Part shown: positions 19,201 through 27,467 of the stretch, one piece after another
Numbering within the stretch: position 1 is the stretch's first letter
Layout of the letters: each line of letters begins with the position of its first letter
NCBI GenBank assembly: GCA_021156085.1
Contig: JAJNBC010000008.1
Coordinates: 21,281 to 85,280, forward strand
DNA: 64,000 nt
Origin: Gammaproteobacteria bacterium
GTDB taxonomy: Bacteria > Pseudomonadota > Gammaproteobacteria > DSM-16500
Reading direction: 5' to 3'
Translations under genes and position numbers: made by a program
Notes under the pieces: generated by a model
What the model saw: the letters and a program-made list of their open reading frames with translations, nothing else
The model's database searches: none
Told to the model about the DNA's origin: nothing

Positions 19201-20363
19201 TAAGGCTTTCACAGCGGGGCTTAGAGAAATTTCAAGCTATTTTAAAAGACCACCCTATCTTGGGGACAATATTTTTTAATCCTTATACGGGTGAGATAGA
19301 GCGTTTTCCTGAGAGTGCGGATGAATTAACAGCAAGACATTTACAAATTATTGCTCGCAATGAATCAGAAAATATGACGGGTGCTATCGATGCTAGCAAG
19401 TATGGAGATTTATTTACTATCCAGCAATTAGCCAGCATCCGCTGCTTAGCAGAACATACCGCCATTACAGGATATCTTGTTCCTACGCATACAGGTGGAG
19501 GATATCTCCATCCCAGAGAAGAAATACCTCAGGAGAAACGACGACACACGATTATGGTTGACCTTTGTGTAACGCGATGGGGGGAAAAGAATCCCTATGG
19601 ATTACTAGGATTGGTTTTTTTTCCTATGACAGAAGAAATTCCGCCTAATTATAAGCAATGGCAAGCAGAGATGTATGATGTACTCTATGGAGAAAGCAGG
19701 CCTCTCCAACCCTCCGCAAAAAATAAAATTCCATTTTTTTTAGGTAATATGCAGGGTTATATTGACTTAGAATTGTTATCAAAAATAATGGAAGGACAAT
19801 TCCAGCTGGGGTGGAATGCTACTCTATTCCAAGCTCAAAATTCCCTGACAGAAGAGGAAAAAGTTCACTTTAAATTCCTTATGGAAGCCCCTCGGCCTGA
19901 GTTACAACATGCTCAACTCAATGGCATTTTAAATGCACTGCCTAATGTAGTTCAAAAGAATCAGCCTATTGAAAAACTCAGTTTAGTATTAAATTTCGAA
20001 GATCCTATTTCTCTCGCGTTGGTAAAAAGTATTGAAAAACAATGCCAGTTAATAAAACCCACCCTGCAAGTGGCTCATACGATGCTTTCTTCGCAAGATG
20101 CATTAGTTTTTGAAGAAAAGGGAGAGGATCTTGTTCCTGCTGTTACCATGATGAGCCATCCCCATACTTTTGTGGGAAATACAGGGCGCCATACGGATGT
20201 GCACTCTTCTATGGCTTGCAATGTGCCTAATATACAACAATTAAATGCAGGTTTTAATGATAAGATGCTAAAGATTGGAGGAAGGGACTATACTCCATCA
20301 TCATCGTATGTTATGCCAGAGCCACTGCCATCAGCCCCGGGTGGCCCGCAGTTTGCAATATAA
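16284..20363 (+). CDS. Unknown 1359-aa protein, first of a three-gene block
   Basis: I do not recognise this very large protein. It has no signal peptide or membrane segment. Two large regions are joined by a Pro- and Glu-rich linker at residues about 885-925 (APPGGPMGLPPLHL, then a run of Glu and Lys). The first half is alpha-helical; at about residues 620-860 it contains several short strand-helix repeats (NEIVLICSEQQASHLQVI, NGYILTADSADSFEHILTIL, NGYKIVASEEVGELIEEI) resembling segments of other unknown proteins here. The C-terminus ends in a Pro/Ser-rich tail. A promoter is visible upstream and the next gene starts 18 bp after the stop. Size, linker and neighbours suggest a host-directed protein, but no catalytic motif is evident. 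Confidence 0.7.
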   Translation: MQSSHNSAPSELLIPIQFREPQAAPYIWVNKDTNKVHLIMSAVGGTHLITTDNTCKTLANIKQSLGIHRGARALTSLTSYQSALMYDIRLIQQTDGKGQASGLLQKKQERLKQINFLLDMLGYIIYGQGQHGNQAMKAFLERDEQWPVFLQAALGAPNNNLFSMHLRPRDINPVTQMIHPVFAVSREDKLEDNPFYPFIKNISHILFKSATPEKTLLAAVKKQLSDGLENKEEEENLALFKRVKEAIQSQAVLLFGEGISLENVKAIAYEQILNLHLLEDGEVFTPEILFDVIIHASGLLQSLAVSPFSEVNKDSNPPSSRDLYLLVQFFLGNANIYCVANKLVASDINFGKMRGLSERLFETVAKAFSEGVPIEERLLDFIDAYCLRQQKLSPHQRAEIIQQFQERWRMIRDAHNFDEFMLLQGKGSFVAHQGSIGTGFVNLLGEQLKIEFKAHPRFADRYKDFCVFIDHTVADYQQVTQAQCVLEVDDPHAQASTVGMTEEALYAFIITLFNKSEDHSLLIDLLFSYVKGNIRVFQILPDRIKEQMKSNPQFNILYEAIGQRIENRDLIQIFNRIMGINTSFRITREMANALYIACITQQEPDEKYKRYQVNLQHMRALLTEIGVEIAGKNIFFNSENEIVLICSEQQASHLQVIINANLRKIYLNQTAIDSIQEYVWTIKDRQVNQRNVSLQAFVEICEQYRDVNQAGKRIIELLKLIAIHDVYLSRPNYDESENGYILTADSADSFEHILTILNYRLLDMPSSKARALYVLLEQHCPSYYEKHIEPLNNQDDAENSKIAQTLKALGLQFAKLSFKDDYNGYKIVASEEVGELIEEINELCKPVSHEKFNAVVPSRLQSRIDFLNSLRESVEERKEGESEKHEKSIPAPPGGPMGLPPLHLQLPPLQAGENEEEEEKKDEVSTALILGALAVKAQAPRLLFTMYPVKASCRGIDEASEPLPSYKDETAIIRLSQRGLEKFQAILKDHPILGTIFFNPYTGEIERFPESADELTARHLQIIARNESENMTGAIDASKYGDLFTIQQLASIRCLAEHTAITGYLVPTHTGGGYLHPREEIPQEKRRHTIMVDLCVTRWGEKNPYGLLGLVFFPMTEEIPPNYKQWQAEMYDVLYGESRPLQPSAKNKIPFFLGNMQGYIDLELLSKIMEGQFQLGWNATLFQAQNSLTEEEKVHFKFLMEAPRPELQHAQLNGILNALPNVVQKNQPIEKLSLVLNFEDPISLALVKSIEKQCQLIKPTLQVAHTMLSSQDALVFEEKGEDLVPAVTMMSHPHTFVGNTGRHTDVHSSMACNVPNIQQLNAGFNDKMLKIGGRDYTPSSSYVMPEPLPSAPGGPQFAI

Positions 20364-20381
20364 ATTAGAGGAAATTAATTT

Positions 20382-23300
20382 ATGTCATTCAGTAGAAAAC
20401 AGCAAGCAGACGCAGAAGCTCTCTTCCAAGAGCTTAATGAGAAGCTTCAAGAGCAGATTCGAAGTATTATCACGAATCCGCAGAACAGATCTCTTCAAAT
20501 GAAGGGAGTGTTTACGGTAGGAATGACTCGTATACCAGCTAAGAGAGGAATATCACAGCCCTGGCAGTGGGTCGCAATCGTATGTGATAGCAGCGCGCAA
20601 CATAGTTGCCGACAGCTTACAGGAGAGGAAAAAGCATTATACGAAGCAGTAGTTAAGGCGGCGAAGAAGGCAAAGAAAGAGCCAGTATTGCCTGCAGAAG
20701 CGCCAGGGCTAGGCCAAGGGTCTTCAAAGATAATAATAGAACCCCCGAAGAAAGTAAAAGAGGCACCACCTTCACCTCAAGAAAAAGAGAAAGAGAAAAA
20801 GGAAGAGGAAGAGGAAGCAAACGGGCCTGGAGGAGATGAAGAAAAATCTGAGTGGGATAATAACTGGTCACGGGAACAGAAAATAGAATTTTTGAAAAAG
20901 CATCCTGCCTACGTGAATCATAAAGTAGGGCTTAACGGTGAAACACCGTTGATGATTCTTCTTAAGGAATATGTAGAAGTAGGCGAAAATTTTTCTTTAG
21001 AAAGAATCTTTCCAGAGGAAGTATACACCATAACAGCTCACCTAGACCTTATCATAACTGATGATCAGGGCCTCACTCTTTTGGATTTGGCTATAGAGAA
21101 AAAGCAATTAGGATTTTTACACTACGAAATCAATCTGAAACATCGGGACTTACTAAAAAATGGCATTTTTAAACACTGTAGTCCAGAACGGCTCATCGAT
21201 TTCAGTATCAGCTACCTCAAAGAGAAACAAATTTATGTAGCTGAAGAAGAAAAAGAAGAAGACTTAAAGGCCTTACATGCCTTAAAAGATCAACAGCAGC
21301 GTGCCTTGAACAATATTGGAACCGTCAGGATGATTGTACTCCTCTATCTTCAATATCCCTCTCAGCCTCTAAATGAAGCAATACGCGCAGAGCTGGGCCA
21401 CCTTAGAAAGGTCTGTGATATTATGAAAGACGTAGAGGTAAGATTTCAAAGCATTATATCTTGTTTGCAAGAAGCATATCGAGAAAAGCTTGGCCCAAAC
21501 CCTGATCCGTGTTTAGTACAAAAAAACTTGCCTAGCACGATTCAAACTACAAAAGATTTTTGGCACGCATTTCAAAAGGTACATCAAACAATCCAGCCGC
21601 CTTCGCGGCTGTTTAATATGTATTTCTCATTCATATCTAGTGTTCTTGAAGGGCATAAAAGAACTTTGGCTTTAAAAATTGAAGAAGATGAACAAGAGTT
21701 TTTTTTGAAAAATATTGAGGAGATGTTAGAGATAAAAAATACTGCTGTAGTACATCGTGAGAAAAATAAAGATTTTTCGTTACAAAGCATACTGGTAGAT
21801 TTATCGGCAGCTATTAAAGGCTTAGAAAAAAATGCAAAAAAAGAAGCAGCTTATTCCATTGCAAAAGTGATGGGATTTTTCCGAGAACCTCCTACGCCCG
21901 TGACAGCGGAGCAAGTACAAGCGTTCATGGCATGGAGTCGAATGGCTCAGGGGCAGCAGAGTCCATTCGATAAGCAAGCCAAAGCTAATATTAAGGTTTT
22001 AACAAGTCTTGTTATAGAAAAAGATTTCATCGATATATTAAGTAAAAGTGACGTTATTCCCTTTCACGAAAAATTAAATTTAATAAATCACATATATGCA
22101 ACATTGCTTACAGAGGTAAATAAAAATAATTTAGACCATAAGAGAGCATTAGTTAATTTTACAGGGGTTTTTTCTCAAGATTCTGATAATCTTTCAAATT
22201 TACAGAAATTTTATGCTCACTTCGTACATTGGCATAAAGAAAATTTAGGAGAAATATTTAAACTTGAAGAAAATTATTGCTATCCTAATTTACTCCCTTT
22301 GTTAGGGAGATTTGTGGAACGCATTGCTCAAGAAAAAATAAAACCGCTTGAAGAACAACATAAAAAAAGAGCAGAAGCAGAAGCAGAAGCACACGCAAAA
22401 GAACAGAGAAGAGTAGAAGAACAACAGAAAAAGGAAGTAGAGCAACAGCAGAAACAGCAAGCAGAACAACAGGCAAAACAAGTAGCACAAGCAGAACAGG
22501 CGGAAAAGCAACGTCAAATAGAAGAGCAAAAAAGACAAGCAGAACAACAGGTAAAACAAGCAGAGCAGCAACGTCAACAACAAGAAGAGCAAAAAATAGA
22601 AGAGCAAAAAAAAGAACTAAAAAAAGAATATAGCCCAATCATTTTCGAACTTTGTAAAATAACTCCAACAGAAGTATGGCCTCAACAGGGAGGAGTAGTC
22701 AGCCTCTCCTTTATTGCGCAAAAAGATGCTCAATATGTATTGGATATATTACAGGAGATTCCTGATTATCCTTTACCTAGACAAGACAAAGTAAGACAAG
22801 GAAAAAAAGGAAAAAATTGTTATTTATTTTACATCAATCCTGCCCAATGGGCATGTATCAAAGAATATTATACCCCGAAAAAGGAGAAATGGGAGGCTAT
22901 TGCTTCTATAGATCTATCGGATTCTTTACTCACCCCTGAAGCAGGGGCAGCTGCCATCTCTTCTTTATTTGGTAAAAAATGTGAAGTAGGACAAAAGCAG
23001 GCAAAATGTTATCAATTTTTATTTGATAGTAGGGAGGATGCCCTAGCAGTATCTCAACACCTACAACAAATTGATTTTTATCCCTATCATGCTTCTTATC
23101 GAGGTTACCTAACAAATTACGGTAATAAGTGTGGTGTTTCCATCCACGAAGATCAGTATCGCTGGCTGGTTAAAAGCGTTGTATATGATTTCGATCGTCA
23201 ATTAGCAAGGTTAAGGGGCGTATTAGCTTTAGCTGGTTTATCTTCTACTAATTATACTTATCTTAAAGAACAGCTTGACGCTATTCAGTTTAAAAAGGAC

Positions 23301-23612
23301 TTTAACACGCTTTCTATAGAAGATATAGAAGAATTTAGAAGAAAGGTTATAGACTTACCTATGCCACTTACGGTAAAAGTAGAAATAGGGTCACTCATTG
23401 CAGCAGCGCTTATTTTTGCTACCGTCCTTGCAGCGGCCACTCCCCCTGTTGCAGCTGTAGCGGCCGCAGTACCTCTAGTAGTAGCCCTTTCTTTTTCAAT
23501 ATGGGGTGGTGAGAAGGAGAGAAAACAAAAACAGCAGGATAAAGCAGCCATTAGCAATGCGCTCAATTGTTCTGCACCGGGGCAGGCGGCGGTAGCACGA
23601 GAACAGAAATAG
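20382..23612 (+). CDS. Unknown 1076-aa coiled-coil protein with C-terminal membrane hairpin
   Basis: Residues about 165-250 are ankyrin-like (NGETPLMILLKEY, DDQGLTLLDLAIEK). Residues about 650-750 are a long Glu/Gln/Lys coiled coil of TolA-like composition. Two copies of a related module follow at about 760-830 and 860-925: SLSFIAQKDAQYVLDIL then CYLFYINPAQWACIKEY, and YQFLFDSREDALAVSQHL then CGVSIHEDQYRWLVK. An Ala/Val-rich hydrophobic region near residues 1000-1045 could insert in a membrane. It starts 18 bp after the 1359-aa gene with AGAGGAAA upstream. The hydrophobic antisense frames across the coiled coil are composition artefacts. Function unknown; a host-membrane-anchored scaffold is possible. 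Confidence 0.7.
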   Translation: MSFSRKQQADAEALFQELNEKLQEQIRSIITNPQNRSLQMKGVFTVGMTRIPAKRGISQPWQWVAIVCDSSAQHSCRQLTGEEKALYEAVVKAAKKAKKEPVLPAEAPGLGQGSSKIIIEPPKKVKEAPPSPQEKEKEKKEEEEEANGPGGDEEKSEWDNNWSREQKIEFLKKHPAYVNHKVGLNGETPLMILLKEYVEVGENFSLERIFPEEVYTITAHLDLIITDDQGLTLLDLAIEKKQLGFLHYEINLKHRDLLKNGIFKHCSPERLIDFSISYLKEKQIYVAEEEKEEDLKALHALKDQQQRALNNIGTVRMIVLLYLQYPSQPLNEAIRAELGHLRKVCDIMKDVEVRFQSIISCLQEAYREKLGPNPDPCLVQKNLPSTIQTTKDFWHAFQKVHQTIQPPSRLFNMYFSFISSVLEGHKRTLALKIEEDEQEFFLKNIEEMLEIKNTAVVHREKNKDFSLQSILVDLSAAIKGLEKNAKKEAAYSIAKVMGFFREPPTPVTAEQVQAFMAWSRMAQGQQSPFDKQAKANIKVLTSLVIEKDFIDILSKSDVIPFHEKLNLINHIYATLLTEVNKNNLDHKRALVNFTGVFSQDSDNLSNLQKFYAHFVHWHKENLGEIFKLEENYCYPNLLPLLGRFVERIAQEKIKPLEEQHKKRAEAEAEAHAKEQRRVEEQQKKEVEQQQKQQAEQQAKQVAQAEQAEKQRQIEEQKRQAEQQVKQAEQQRQQQEEQKIEEQKKELKKEYSPIIFELCKITPTEVWPQQGGVVSLSFIAQKDAQYVLDILQEIPDYPLPRQDKVRQGKKGKNCYLFYINPAQWACIKEYYTPKKEKWEAIASIDLSDSLLTPEAGAAAISSLFGKKCEVGQKQAKCYQFLFDSREDALAVSQHLQQIDFYPYHASYRGYLTNYGNKCGVSIHEDQYRWLVKSVVYDFDRQLARLRGVLALAGLSSTNYTYLKEQLDAIQFKKDFNTLSIEDIEEFRRKVIDLPMPLTVKVEIGSLIAAALIFATVLAAATPPVAAVAAAVPLVVALSFSIWGGEKERKQKQQDKAAISNALNCSAPGQAAVAREQK

Positions 23613-23663
23613 TAGAATCATTTATTATTTACGGAAAATCATTTTTCCCCAAGGGGAGGAATT

Positions 23664-25010
23664 GTGCGTACACGAATAAAACCCGACATTCAACGAATAA
23701 AGACCGAGGCTATCCATCACCTCCACGCTTCGCTTGGGCCATCTGCGCAACCTCGCGTCAAGCCGAATAAAGTGGAGGCTGTGATGAGAGAAATACTGGC
23801 TTCGGCTTTTAACAAAACAGCAACAAACTATGAAAAAGCCCAGCTTTATAGAAAACTGCGCCATGTTGAGATTATTCCTTCTCAGTATGTCCAACCATAT
23901 GAGCAAATCTTACAGTCGTTTCATCCAGTGAATCGGCTAGACAGGTACCAGCGAAGCTTAATTGATGCATTGTTTGTTTATTATAAAGGATATACTTCTT
24001 CTGACCCGTTCAAAAAAGCCTATCAGAAATTCTTTGAAATTATCACTGAGGAGAGAATAAGATCTGCAATTGGCTATCCTTACAATTACATTCTCCAGGA
24101 GCAGATACAACGTTATTTTCAACCGTTGAAATTTCTATTAATGTTAATTATTAATATCGTCACCCCTCTCTTAGGCTTTCTAAGAATTTTTCTTTGCGGC
24201 ACTCCTATATTAATTCAGTATGTAACTACTCATTTTTTAAATTTTTTGATAAATGGATATACCTCAAATTATTTTCACCAGAAATGTACGGCGTATAAAG
24301 AAGCGCAATTTCTTGAAGAGAAAATAGAGTTTATTAGCCAGTGGAAAGATGGCTTGCAAGAAACGACTACGCTATCGGATAAAGAATTTATAGACCTACT
24401 AAAAGAGGAGGTGGGGGAGGATTTTGAAGAAGAATTCGATAATTTAGTTCGAGATCGTATCTCTATTGCTGGCTTAAGGCGATTAACATTCCTTATTTTT
24501 TCGATGTATAAGATGTTAAGCACCTATCCCACTGATATTCTTTCTGCCTTAGCCTGGCCCATACGGCTTTTAACAGCATGGCCTTTATTCCTATTGGCAG
24601 TGGCAGTAGAGCTTTTTAATTTAATAGTAGATAGAACCTCTCTGGCTGCTATTACAGTGACCCAGATTATTCGCCTAGGTTTATTTGCTTTCTTAAATAT
24701 TCCTATATTTGCGTGGGATGGTATAGGGTATTTGGTGACAAGCATAAAAAATTGTTGCTGCTTTTCGAAGACAGAGCTAGAGCAGGCAGAAAACTCTCCT
24801 CAACCTCAAAGGTCGCGTGCTCCTAGTACCCATGCTCAATTAGCGCCTATGTTAGGGGATAACAATACTCCTGATGGGTCTCCCCAGATAGGTGCTGCAT
24901 TAGAAGTTCCCCCTCCTCTTTCCTCTGCCAAGCTTAACGTACAAATACGGTTGGTACAGCCACCAAATTTAGCTCAGCCATATTATCCTGCGACAGGCTT
25001 TAGAAATTAG
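23664..25010 (+). CDS. Unknown multi-pass membrane protein, third gene of the block
   Basis: This 448-residue protein starts with GTG at 23664, chosen because GGGGAGGA lies at ideal distance. The N-terminal 150 residues are soluble and helical. Hydrophobic segments occur at about residues 155-200 and 285-365, giving roughly four membrane passes, with a charged loop between them and a Cys cluster (KNCCCF) after the last. The tail is Pro/Ser-rich and disordered. The stop codon lies at the edge of palindromic element copy D. It follows the 1076-aa gene by 51 bp, so all three are probably co-transcribed and may act together at a membrane. Not recognised as any transporter. Confidence 0.65.
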   Translation: MRTRIKPDIQRIKTEAIHHLHASLGPSAQPRVKPNKVEAVMREILASAFNKTATNYEKAQLYRKLRHVEIIPSQYVQPYEQILQSFHPVNRLDRYQRSLIDALFVYYKGYTSSDPFKKAYQKFFEIITEERIRSAIGYPYNYILQEQIQRYFQPLKFLLMLIINIVTPLLGFLRIFLCGTPILIQYVTTHFLNFLINGYTSNYFHQKCTAYKEAQFLEEKIEFISQWKDGLQETTTLSDKEFIDLLKEEVGEDFEEEFDNLVRDRISIAGLRRLTFLIFSMYKMLSTYPTDILSALAWPIRLLTAWPLFLLAVAVELFNLIVDRTSLAAITVTQIIRLGLFAFLNIPIFAWDGIGYLVTSIKNCCCFSKTELEQAENSPQPQRSRAPSTHAQLAPMLGDNNTPDGSPQIGAALEVPPPLSSAKLNVQIRLVQPPNLAQPYYPATGFRN

Positions 25011-25401
25011 GATCTGTTGACAATTCTACTATGCCGGCTGTAACGCTTTGATTTTCTGCGCTCCGATGCTCATTGACTCGCATGTCAACTGCGCTTCGGT
25101 GCTCAAAAATCAAAGCGTTTCATCTCGGCCTAGCGAATTGTTCTCAGATCTACTATGCCGGCTCTAACAATTTGCTTTTCTGTGTTCTGATGCTCATTGA
25201 CTCGCATGTCAACTGCGCTTCGGTGCTCAAAAATCAAAGCGTTTCACCTCGGCCTAGCGAATTGTTCTCAGATCTACTATGCCGGCTGTAACGCTTTGAT
25301 TTTCTGCGCTTCGATGCTCATTGACTCGCATGTTAACTGCGCTTCGGTGCTCAAAAATCAAAGCGTTCCATCTCGGCCTAGCGAATTGTCAACAGATTCT
25401 A
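25009..25401 (+). mobile_element. Three tandem copies of the palindromic element (copy D), 124-bp period
   Basis: The same element as at 8784, 10343 and 11697 is repeated three times head to tail. The landmark ctactatgccggc recurs at 25026, 25150 and 25274, a constant 124-bp step. The outer ends keep the full terminal repeats, but the two inner junctions are collapsed to gaattgttctcagatctac. The middle unit has diverged most. Open frames seen here are by-products of the repeat, not genes. As RNA the array could fold into three strong hairpins and end transcripts from both sides. Confidence 0.85.
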
Positions 25402-25425
25402 AGGTAAGATATTCAATCTTGCTAA

Positions 25426-26619
25426 TTATAATGATTCAACTTGCACGTTAAAATGGTAGTTATTCCCGCCATGGTCTTTCACATAATACATGGCGCGATC
25501 GGCGATTCTTAATAAAGTATTTGCATTATCACCATCGATGGGATAAATGCTGATGCCCACGCTGGCATAGACTTGTACTACTGCTTCTTTTAGCATAATA
25601 GGTTCGCGAATGGCGTGGCATACACGTTCAGCAATATCTGCAATGCCTTGCACATCTTCCATTTCTTCTAAGATGATAGTGAGCTCATCACCTCCCAAGC
25701 GCGAGACAATGTCTTGTTCGCGTAATATATTTTTAAGACGAGCCACCACAATCAATAAAAGCTGATCACCTGCATCATGCCCATATTGATCGTTCACTTC
25801 TTTGAATTTGTCCAAGTCTAAATATAATAAGGCTAAAATAGTTTGCTTTTTCCCTGCCGTCTCAATTGCTTTAGCAAACATTTCCTCAAACAAGCTACGA
25901 TTAGCCACATGCGTCAGGGGGTCATGCGTTGCATCTTGCTTAAGCCGAAGATTAGAAAGCTCAAGCTGATTTTTTGCGGCAGAGAGGTCTTTTAATAAAG
26001 CATCATTTTCAAATTGTAATTGAATAGAATCTTTAATAATCCGATGTGTTCTAAAAACCAATGTGATGAGATGAAGAAAAAATGCCGATAAAGTAAGTAC
26101 AAAAAATAAATAAAAAGAATCTTTTGCCATAAAACTCAAAATAAGCGGAAGCAAAGCAGGTACTAAGAAAAATAAAGCAGCTCTGCGCATAGGTGAAAAA
26201 GCAGGCACGCTGCCTGCGCAGACCCCTGCTAATATCACCATAATCAGCGCTTGCTGCAAATTGTCTTTTGGCAAAAGGAGAGGGCTTCCAATAAGCCCCC
26301 AGCTTATCCCCCCTAAAAAAGACCCGAGGATAAATAGATGACGCCATAAAGCAAGATGAGGTTCAGGGGCTTTATTGCGTAAAAATGCATTGACTAAAAA
26401 CAACCGAGCTAAAATGATGGTCATGGAAAGGGTATACCAAGCATAAACCAAAATAAAAGAAGGGGATTCGGCATAAGATAAATAAATTAAAACGACCGTA
26501 GCGCAAACCCAAGAGGCGATGAAGCTAGGTTTTGCTTGCTTATATAATGCCGTAATTAAAGCCACTTCAATTTTTTTATTTAGATCAAAAAGAGGATTCT
26601 GTTCTTTAATTTTATCCAT
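25426..26619 (-). CDS. Membrane diguanylate cyclase (GGDEF domain)
   Basis: The N-terminal 200 residues contain about six hydrophobic segments (an MHYT/MASE-like sensor membrane part), followed by a short coiled coil and a GGDEF domain that makes cyclic di-GMP from two GTP. The active-site motif reads GGDEL rather than GGDEF, and the inhibitory-site RxxD (REQD) lies five residues before it as expected for product feedback. I chose the ATG at 26619 because GGGAGGAG precedes it by six bases; the frame extends 24 residues further upstream into the cpdA end. It lies 22 bp after cpdA on the same strand. Confidence 0.9.
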   Translation of the reverse strand: MDKIKEQNPLFDLNKKIEVALITALYKQAKPSFIASWVCATVVLIYLSYAESPSFILVYAWYTLSMTIILARLFLVNAFLRNKAPEPHLALWRHLFILGSFLGGISWGLIGSPLLLPKDNLQQALIMVILAGVCAGSVPAFSPMRRAALFFLVPALLPLILSFMAKDSFYLFFVLTLSAFFLHLITLVFRTHRIIKDSIQLQFENDALLKDLSAAKNQLELSNLRLKQDATHDPLTHVANRSLFEEMFAKAIETAGKKQTILALLYLDLDKFKEVNDQYGHDAGDQLLLIVVARLKNILREQDIVSRLGGDELTIILEEMEDVQGIADIAERVCHAIREPIMLKEAVVQVYASVGISIYPIDGDNANTLLRIADRAMYYVKDHGGNNYHFNVQVESL

Positions 26620-26641
26620 CGCAGACTCCTCCCTTTTCTTT

Positions 26642-27439
26642 CTAGTAACCCTTCGCTTCTCCATCAAACTTACCCACGTAGTGCGCAGCACGACAAACTG
26701 CGGTTTTTAATTCCCCATGCGGATATAAATCCACCCATCGATAGCCTGGCGGCAACTCTTCCAAAGCAAAATCAACACAATTTCTTTTAAATTGAATACA
26801 GGTGGATGGCGTTGAAAAATATTTAATACCCTTTTTTTCCCCTTGATGCTCTTGATGTACATGGCCAAACAAAATAGTATGCACATGAGAGTAACGCTGG
26901 AGAATAGCCCATAATTCTTCGGCATTGGTCAATCCCAGTTTATCTAGCCATGTGGCGCCCACGGGAATAGGTTGATGATGAAAGACGATGATGGCATGCC
27001 GTTCTGGATGTTGTTGCAAACAAGTTTCTAAAAAATCAAGTTCGCTACGATTTAAATAACCTTCTACTGCCTGGGGTTTTTGAGAATCTAATAAAATTAA
27101 TTGCCACTGATCTAATATAATATGTTTTGAAGTAGGAAAAATAGCACAGGGCAATATGCGTTTCATTATTTTTGCATCATCGTGATTGCCAGGCACATAA
27201 TAAATGGGAATGGACGCTGTTTTAAATGCGTCAACCACGTGTTGATAGCTTGCTTCACTATGATCTTGGGTGAGATCGCCTGTCAATAAAATGAGATCGG
27301 GAGGAGATGTTGCTGATTTGACTAAATTTAATATAACAGAAAAGCTTTCATAGGTATTTACACCCAGGAGCGTGCTTTCTTTATTTGCATAAAGATGCAT
27401 ATCAGAAATTTGTACTATCCTAGCCACTTTTTCTATCAT
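26642..27439 (-). CDS. cpdA: 3',5'-cyclic-AMP phosphodiesterase
   Basis: This is a class III cyclic nucleotide phosphodiesterase of the calcineurin-like metallophosphatase fold that hydrolyses cAMP in the cytoplasm. The metal-binding signature is complete and in order: SDMHLY, LTGDLTQ, GNHDD, FHHQPIP and GHVHQEH. The length of 265 residues fits E. coli CpdA. It follows ribBA on the same strand with a 28-bp gap and precedes the GGDEF gene, so hydrolysis of cAMP and synthesis of cyclic di-GMP are probably produced from one transcript. Confidence 0.92.
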   Translation of the reverse strand: MIEKVARIVQISDMHLYANKESTLLGVNTYESFSVILNLVKSATSPPDLILLTGDLTQDHSEASYQHVVDAFKTASIPIYYVPGNHDDAKIMKRILPCAIFPTSKHIILDQWQLILLDSQKPQAVEGYLNRSELDFLETCLQQHPERHAIIVFHHQPIPVGATWLDKLGLTNAEELWAILQRYSHVHTILFGHVHQEHQGEKKGIKYFSTPSTCIQFKRNCVDFALEELPPGYRWVDLYPHGELKTAVCRAAHYVGKFDGEAKGY

Positions 27440-27467
27440 CGCCGAGTCCTTTCTGTCTCCTATAGTA

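Noticed and set aside
22285..22638. Hydrophobic Leu/Val-rich frames on the minus strand
   Set aside because: They are the complement of the Glu/Gln/Lys coiled-coil codons of the 1076-aa gene, a known composition effect.
25073..25451. Open frames of 72 and 84 residues with repeated peptide sequence
   Set aside because: They are produced by the three tandem copies of the palindromic element; no ribosome site and no protein-like conservation.
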